Shown one piece after another: positions 59,414-64,000 of a DNA stretch of 64,000 nt (position 1 is its first letter; the number at the start of each line of letters is the position of its first letter). The translations under genes were made by a program, and so were the position numbers. Origin of the DNA: Marispirochaeta sp964554875 (GTDB taxonomy: Bacteria; Spirochaetota; Spirochaetia; JC444; Marispirochaetaceae); assembly GCA_964554875.1 (NCBI GenBank), contig CAZKQJ010000021.1, positions 1-64,000 on the forward strand, read 5' to 3'. The notes beneath the pieces were generated by a model that searched no databases, had not been told where the DNA came from, and saw only the letters and a program-made list of their open reading frames with translations.

Positions 59414-60604
59414 TCAGCGAATATGTAAAAGTAATCCCTTCAGGTACTCTCCCTCAGGCTGATAGATACTGACCGGATGATCAGCTCCCTGGGAGAGTCT
59501 AGCCAGTATCTGAACCCTGCGGCCGGACTCGATCGCAGCAGCCCGTACCGCCCCTTCAAAGAGATCATTTCCCACTACCTGACTGCAGGAGAAGGTCATA
59601 ACGAAGCCACCTGCGGGAACCGCGCTGATAGCCGCGTGATTTAAACGCTTGTAGCCCTGTACCGCCTGGTGCCTGGCGCTTTTGTGCTTGGCGAAGGCAG
59701 GGGGATCGAGAATAATAAAGTCAAAGTCCCGGCCCCGCTCTTTCAGTACCGGCATGACTTCGCTCTGTAGTGCCTGATGGTTTTCTTCAACGTTATTGTC
59801 TGTTATATTCCGCTCCATCATATCCAGTGCATGGGAGGAGGAGTCCACGGAAAGAACCTGCCGGGCAGCTCCTTTGAGGGCATATATGGAAAAGCCGCCG
59901 GAATAACTGAAGGCATTCAGCACCCTCCGTCCCTGCGCGAGATTCTGAACAAGCCTGCGGTTTTCCCTCTGATCAAGAAAGAACCCTGTCTTTTGACCTT
60001 CCTCCCAGTTGACATGGAACCTGTGGCCGGACTCAAGTACGTCGTATTCCGCAACGGGATTCCCATGGTAAAAGAGGTAGCGGTTCTCTATATCCGGCAG
60101 CCTGCGGCCTCCCAGGCAGTGCGCCGATTTATCGTAGAGGAGTTTTAACCGCGGGCCGGCGACCTGGGCGAGGGCTTTCGCAATCGTCTCGCCGAAACGA
60201 TAGATTCCGTAAGAATGGGCCTGCATGACCGCATGGCCGTCGTACCAGTCGATTATCAGTCCCGGAAGCCCGTCCCCGTCGCCGTGGACCAGGCGGAAGG
60301 CGTTTGTATCCCCTGACTCCGCAAGTCCCAGGCTCTGCCTGAGCTTCCAGGCCGCGCTTATACGCTGGAAGAAGAGTTCCTCGTCTATGACGTCTCCGTC
60401 AAAGCTCATCATGCGAACAGCGATGCTTCCACCTTCCCAGAGACCTGTTCCAAGGAGGGTATTATCGGCCCCACGAATCTGGACCGGATCGCCAAGGGCA
60501 GGTTCGGATTCCTTTCGTGCTATGGCTCCTGAGAATATCCAGGGATGAAGACGCTTAAGGGATGACTCTTTGCCCCGTTTAAGGACTATTGTGCTGTAAT
60601 TCAT
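59414..60604 (-). CDS. rlmI: 23S rRNA m5C methyltransferase RlmI-like
   Basis: 396 residues. An N-terminal PUA-type RNA-binding domain (about 1-75: IVLKRGKESSLKRLHPWIFSGAI) precedes a class I SAM domain with LVHGDGDGLPGLIIDWYDG, VNWEEGQKTGFFLDQRENR, VLNAFSYSGGFSIYA, VDSSSHALDMMERN, FDFIILDPPAFAKHKSA and the catalytic Cys in FSCSQVV. It fits the RlmI/YccW family that makes m5C1962. Begins 3 bases after the rel stop, so it is the last gene of prfA-prmC-rel-rlmI. Its stop is 14 bases from the convergent 59399 gene. Confidence 0.93.
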   Translation of the reverse strand: MNYSTIVLKRGKESSLKRLHPWIFSGAIARKESEPALGDPVQIRGADNTLLGTGLWEGGSIAVRMMSFDGDVIDEELFFQRISAAWKLRQSLGLAESGDTNAFRLVHGDGDGLPGLIIDWYDGHAVMQAHSYGIYRFGETIAKALAQVAGPRLKLLYDKSAHCLGGRRLPDIENRYLFYHGNPVAEYDVLESGHRFHVNWEEGQKTGFFLDQRENRRLVQNLAQGRRVLNAFSYSGGFSIYALKGAARQVLSVDSSSHALDMMERNITDNNVEENHQALQSEVMPVLKERGRDFDFIILDPPAFAKHKSARHQAVQGYKRLNHAAISAVPAGGFVMTFSCSQVVGNDLFEGAVRAAAIESGRRVQILARLSQGADHPVSIYQPEGEYLKGLLLHIR

Positions 60605-60607
60605 GTG

Positions 60608-62599
60608 TTACTGTATACTCATTACTGAAGGTATGGTGCGAATGCTTTTGAGGACCGTCTTGAAATCTTCCTTCCGGTCGAGTTCCATGGTAAAAAAGCC
60701 CGTCAGATTTCCCCGGTCGTTTTCTTCAAGTTTACCCTCAATAAGATGCCCGCGGTATTTACGTATAGCTCCCTCAATCTCCGAAAAAAGATCCGAAGTC
60801 ATGCGGGCTGTTATCTGGAAACGTCTGGTAGCCCGGGGGGTGGACGCTTCCCACTGGACCTCCACACTTCGTTCCTCGAATTCATTGATGTGGGCCAGAT
60901 TGGGACAGTTTCTGCGATGCACAATGATTCCGCGGCCCCTGGAAATATACCCGATGATGTCGTCTCCTGTGGCGGGGGAACAACATTTTGCCATGGTGAT
61001 CATCATGTTTTTCTCGCCTCCGATCTTGAAGGCTACCTTGGCCCGGTCGACAATCTGCTTGATTATCTCTCCGGCTTCCGGTGCTCCCTGCGGCTCTTCC
61101 TCTTCCTGCGCCGGGGGAGTCTCCTGTCGTTTTTTGGCGATGATGTTCTTGTCTATTATGAGGGAGTCGTCATGCTGATTGAGCCAGTGACGTATCTTCC
61201 CTCGGGCACGGGCGGTTTTTACGAACTTCAACCAGTTCACATGAGGATGGGCGCTGTTATTGGTAATGATGTCCACTACCTGAGTATTTTTGAGTTCTGT
61301 ACTCAGGGATATTATGGACCCGTCGGCCTTGGCTCCCAGACAATGGTTCCCGACTTCCGTATGGATGTGATAGGCAAAATCCAGGGCTGTTGACCCCTTG
61401 GGAAGTTCGATTATATCTCCCCGGGGAGTAAAAACATAGATTGTGTCTTTTAAGAGTTCACTTTTGATTTCCGCAAGAAACTCGGCGGAAGAATATCCCC
61501 TTCCGTTCAGACTCTTCAGTTTATTGATAATTGCCAGGTCCTCGGAGCGAGTGCGGTCCCGACCCTGACGTCGCTTGTATGACCAGTGAGCGGCGATTCC
61601 CATTTCCGCGGTTGCATGCATCTGGTGGGTCCTGATCTGTATCTCCAGCTGCTTTCCTTCCCAGCACATTACTGTTGTGTGAAGACTCTGGTACTGATTC
61701 GATTTAGGCATGGCGATATAGTCTTTAAAGCGACCCTCGATGGGAGGCCACAATTTGTGGACCAGCCCGAGCAGGGTGTAGCATTCGCCTGTGGTATTAC
61801 AGAGGATTCGCAGACCAAGAAGGTCGTGTATTTCGCCGAAGTTCTTCTGTCGACGCTTCATCTTCTGATAGATGGAAAAGAAGTGCTTCGCCCGGCTGTG
61901 GACTTCGATGGAGATGTTCTCTTTGCCGGCTTCCTGCTGAATCGTGCGCTCAACCTTTTTAAGGTAATCGGCCCTCTTGCGCTTCTTCTCCGTCATGGCT
62001 TCCTTGATCTGGGTATAGACCAGCGGATGAAGGTTCTTGAGGGCAAGATCTTCCAGCTCTATCTTTACCCAGGAGATTCCAAGCCTGTCCGCCAGGGGGG
62101 CATAAATGTCGAGGCACTCCTGGGCGATACGCTTGCGCTTTTCCTCGGGTAGATACTCCAGGGTACTCATGTTGTGCAGCTTGTCCGCAAGTTTTATCAG
62201 AATGACCCGGATATCCTTCGTCATGGCAAATAGCATCTTGCGGATGGTTTCCGCTCCCTGAACGCTTTTACTCTTTGCCCGCAGGATCGATATCTTTGTT
62301 ACACCGTTAACCAGGGCCACAATCTCTTTTCCAAAGCGGCGCTGCATCTCCTTTTTTGTTCCCTCTGTATCTTCCAGGACGTCATGCAGCAGGGCGGCAA
62401 TAATGGTTTCGTAATCCATCTCCAGCTGGATCAGGATCTCTGCCACTTTCATGGGGTGTATGTAGAAGGGTTCTCCGCTGGCCCGTTTCTGCTCACGATG
62501 CAGTTCTTCACCCCAGAGGAGGGCTTCCATGATCTTTTGCCGTTCCTCGGGAGTATATCGGGTCAACTGTTTTTCGAACTGCTCTATTCGTGTCTGCAT
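60608..62599 (-). CDS. rel: Bifunctional (p)ppGpp synthetase/hydrolase (Rel/SpoT)
   Basis: 663 residues. The HD hydrolase domain is intact (H72-D73, E76-D77 in ALLHDVLEDT); the synthetase domain holds RFKDYIAMPKSNQYQSLHT (290-308), where RxKD marks bifunctional enzymes (E. coli RelA has ExDD). TGS domain with YVFTPRGDIIELPKGSTALDFAYHIHTEVG, a central region with CCSPATGDDIIGYISRGRGIIVHR, and a C-terminal ACT domain follow. It starts inside the prmC end (16-base overlap), so stringent response and release-factor methylation genes are coupled. Confidence 0.96.
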   Translation of the reverse strand: MQTRIEQFEKQLTRYTPEERQKIMEALLWGEELHREQKRASGEPFYIHPMKVAEILIQLEMDYETIIAALLHDVLEDTEGTKKEMQRRFGKEIVALVNGVTKISILRAKSKSVQGAETIRKMLFAMTKDIRVILIKLADKLHNMSTLEYLPEEKRKRIAQECLDIYAPLADRLGISWVKIELEDLALKNLHPLVYTQIKEAMTEKKRKRADYLKKVERTIQQEAGKENISIEVHSRAKHFFSIYQKMKRRQKNFGEIHDLLGLRILCNTTGECYTLLGLVHKLWPPIEGRFKDYIAMPKSNQYQSLHTTVMCWEGKQLEIQIRTHQMHATAEMGIAAHWSYKRRQGRDRTRSEDLAIINKLKSLNGRGYSSAEFLAEIKSELLKDTIYVFTPRGDIIELPKGSTALDFAYHIHTEVGNHCLGAKADGSIISLSTELKNTQVVDIITNNSAHPHVNWLKFVKTARARGKIRHWLNQHDDSLIIDKNIIAKKRQETPPAQEEEEPQGAPEAGEIIKQIVDRAKVAFKIGGEKNMMITMAKCCSPATGDDIIGYISRGRGIIVHRRNCPNLAHINEFEERSVEVQWEASTPRATRRFQITARMTSDLFSEIEGAIRKYRGHLIEGKLEENDRGNLTGFFTMELDRKEDFKTVLKSIRTIPSVMSIQ

Positions 62600-63432
62600 G
62601 GTCCTTTTCTTCCCCGGGCTATTCGTGCTCTCCCGGCCAGGTCCCTTACCTGAATCACATCCATATAATTATAATCAATCATGGTCTCCGCAACCAGCGG
62701 TACCAGAACCGGGGACGCTTCAATTATAAGATAACCATTCTCATTAAGAGAATCCATGGCTTCTTTGATTAATCTGGGGATCAGATCAAACCCCGATTTT
62801 CCACCGTCCAGCGCCAGGGCAGGTTCCGGCCAGTTATTCTCTTTCAGATGCTCCACATAGTCGTGCTCGACATAGGGGGGGTTGCAGGTAATCAGGTCGA
62901 AGGATCCCTCTATCGAGTTCAGTAGATCGCTGATACTTGATGGAAGCGTATTTCCCGTAAGCGACCGGGCGTTGAAATCCGCCACCTCGAGAGCCTCGGA
63001 GGAGATGTCGGAGATTGAAATATCCAGAGCGGGATGTTCGGTTTTAAGGGCGACGGCAATGCACCCGCTTCCGGTACATGAGTCGTGGATTCGCCGGATT
63101 GACGGATTATCCGCAATGAGGCGCAGGGCCTCCTCCACCAGAATCTCCGTGTCCGGTCTGGGAACAAGAACCCTGGAGTCAACGTAAAAGTCGAGTCCCC
63201 AGAACTCTTTCCGGTTCCGTATGTAGGAGACCGGTTCTCCGGAAAGGCGCCGCTGAATAAATCCTTCAAACAGGGCGGCGGTAATTTCGTCTGCATTCAC
63301 CGGAAGGTCCGCCAGAAGCCGCTCCTTTTTTACTCCTGCGGCATGGGACAGGAGAACCAGCGCATCCAGATAGGGTGTACTGACATCCTGCAGTCGGCGG
63401 CTCGCGGTGCTAAGTAGTTCGCGGAAAGTCAT
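62584..63432 (-). CDS. prmC: Release factor glutamine methyltransferase
   Basis: 282 residues. Methylates the GGQ glutamine of RF1 and RF2. An N-terminal helical domain (1-75) precedes SAM-binding motif DSCTGSGCIAVALK and the substrate motif DLITCNPPYVEHDYVEHL (NPPY). Encoded 21 bases after prfA, its substrate, and overlapping rel; this is the usual gene order. Confidence 0.95.
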   Translation of the reverse strand: MTFRELLSTASRRLQDVSTPYLDALVLLSHAAGVKKERLLADLPVNADEITAALFEGFIQRRLSGEPVSYIRNRKEFWGLDFYVDSRVLVPRPDTEILVEEALRLIADNPSIRRIHDSCTGSGCIAVALKTEHPALDISISDISSEALEVADFNARSLTGNTLPSSISDLLNSIEGSFDLITCNPPYVEHDYVEHLKENNWPEPALALDGGKSGFDLIPRLIKEAMDSLNENGYLIIEASPVLVPLVAETMIDYNYMDVIQVRDLAGRARIARGRKGPCRHE

Positions 63433-63453
63433 CTGTACTGTTTCCTGTTCTTC

Positions 63454-64000
63454 CTAGGAGGCAATACCCTTGAGCATCTCTTCCCGGGCGCTGACCTTCA
63501 GGGTCTCCAGGAGTTCTTCCAGATCACCCTGAATGATGGAATCAAGCTTATACAGGGTAAGATTGATGCGATGGTCCGTCAATCTGTTCTGGGGAAAGTT
63601 GTAGGTCCGTATGCGTTCCGAGCGGTCCCCCGACCCGATCTGGTTTTTCCGGGTGGCTGAACGTTCCGCCGCTTTACGGGCTTCCTCTGCTTCAAACAGC
63701 CTGGCCCGGAGTACCTTGAGGGCCTTGTCGCGGTTTTTATGCTGGGATTTCTCGTCCTGGCAGGAAACGACAAGCCCGGTGGGGATATGGGTAATCCGTA
63801 CCGCCGAATCGGTGGTGTTTACGTGCTGTCCTCCCGCACCCTGGGCACGGAAGGTATCGATGCGCAGATCGCTCTCCAGGACCTCTATGTCGGTTTCTTC
63901 CGCTTCCGGCAGGACCGCCACGGTGACCGCGGAGGTGTGTATTCTTCCTCCCGATTCGGTAGCAGGGACCCGCTGGACCCGGTGGACACCGCTTTCGTAG
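63454..64000 (-). CDS. prfA: Peptide chain release factor 1 (3' part; start outside window)
   Basis: The frame is open through base 64000, so the N-terminal part is missing. The visible 181 residues include the HRVQRVPATESGGRIHTSAVTVAVLPE segment and the GGQ tip RAQGAGGQHVNTTDSAVRITH, then HKNRDKALKVLRARL and RSERIRTYNFPQNRLTDHRINLTL, all typical of RF1. The codon-reading motif lies in the missing part; RF1 rather than RF2 is chosen from sequence style and the adjacent prmC. Confidence 0.9.
   Translation of the reverse strand, partial: YESGVHRVQRVPATESGGRIHTSAVTVAVLPEAEETDIEVLESDLRIDTFRAQGAGGQHVNTTDSAVRITHIPTGLVVSCQDEKSQHKNRDKALKVLRARLFEAEEARKAAERSATRKNQIGSGDRSERIRTYNFPQNRLTDHRINLTLYKLDSIIQGDLEELLETLKVSAREEMLKGIAS

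Noticed and set aside
1..64000. tRNA, rRNA, CRISPR array, insertion sequence or prophage
   Set aside because: Read through for cloverleaf-like genes, repeated spacers, transposase motifs and terminal repeats; none was convincing.

Overview
The window looks like ordinary chromosomal DNA of a Gram-negative, free-living spirochaete of the Spirochaeta/Sediminispirochaeta/Marispirochaeta kind. Supporting signs are a two-membrane envelope toolkit (lnt, signal peptidase I, two TonB systems, outer-membrane barrels), bactofilins, a very long spirochaete-type coiled-coil protein, and the gene order rpsT - HU - lnt followed by rho - rpmE, which I recall from Treponema. Species cannot be fixed by reading. 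Coding density is high. I see no rRNA, tRNA, CRISPR array, insertion sequence or prophage, and no block with clearly foreign composition.

Layout. 1-9.7 kb: end of an acidic unknown protein, then rny, ymdB, tlyA, a D-amino-acid PLP enzyme, a GerMN protein (minus), ptsI and der. 9.8-21.6 kb: an envelope block with a secreted NlpC/P60-like protein, a 944-residue periplasmic TPR protein, a plug-less beta-barrel, ExbB, ExbD, TonB, a HAD hydrolase and a 1108-residue membrane-anchored coiled-coil protein. This is the most promising candidate for an undescribed system. 21.8-27.4 kb: grpE-dnaK-dnaJ, a two-TM HAMP-like protein, a secreted EF-hand-like repeat protein, and rlmB. 27.4-36 kb (minus): tatD, dusB, purF-purM-purN-purD-purE and a greatly enlarged lepB. 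36-39.1 kb: M23 peptidase, bactofilin, YaaR-like protein and RicT/PSP1 protein. 39.2-46.1 kb: a 56-residue zinc ribbon, rpsT, HU, lnt, a response regulator, a mini-TPR protein, a second bactofilin, a CinA-type amidase, rho and rpmE. 46.3-51.9 kb: galK-like kinase, surE, TPR protein, 53-residue orphan, TPR/NHL/VWA-like secreted protein, glutaredoxin-like protein and ferredoxin-thioredoxin-reductase-like protein. 51.9-57.3 kb: a secreted unknown (minus), a cobalamin riboswitch, a BtuB-like receptor, a second TonB and a D-Ala-D-Ala carboxypeptidase. 57.4-64 kb: prfC and an unknown; then, on minus, prfA (partial), prmC, rel and rlmI.

How the genes relate. RNase Y (1.5 kb) and RicT (38.3 kb) are partners in Bacillus mRNA processing, so both ends of that axis are in view. 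The M23 peptidase and bactofilins form a plausible cell-shape module. The ExbB/ExbD pair at 15.6-16.6 kb is the only one in the window and could energise both its own TonB and the TonB of the B12 locus. Several promoter-proximal genes lack a Shine-Dalgarno sequence and have a -10 box only 6-10 bases before the start codon, so they are predicted to give leaderless mRNAs. Genes inside operons mostly have good Shine-Dalgarno sites. All functional calls come from reading motifs by eye; no database search was run.
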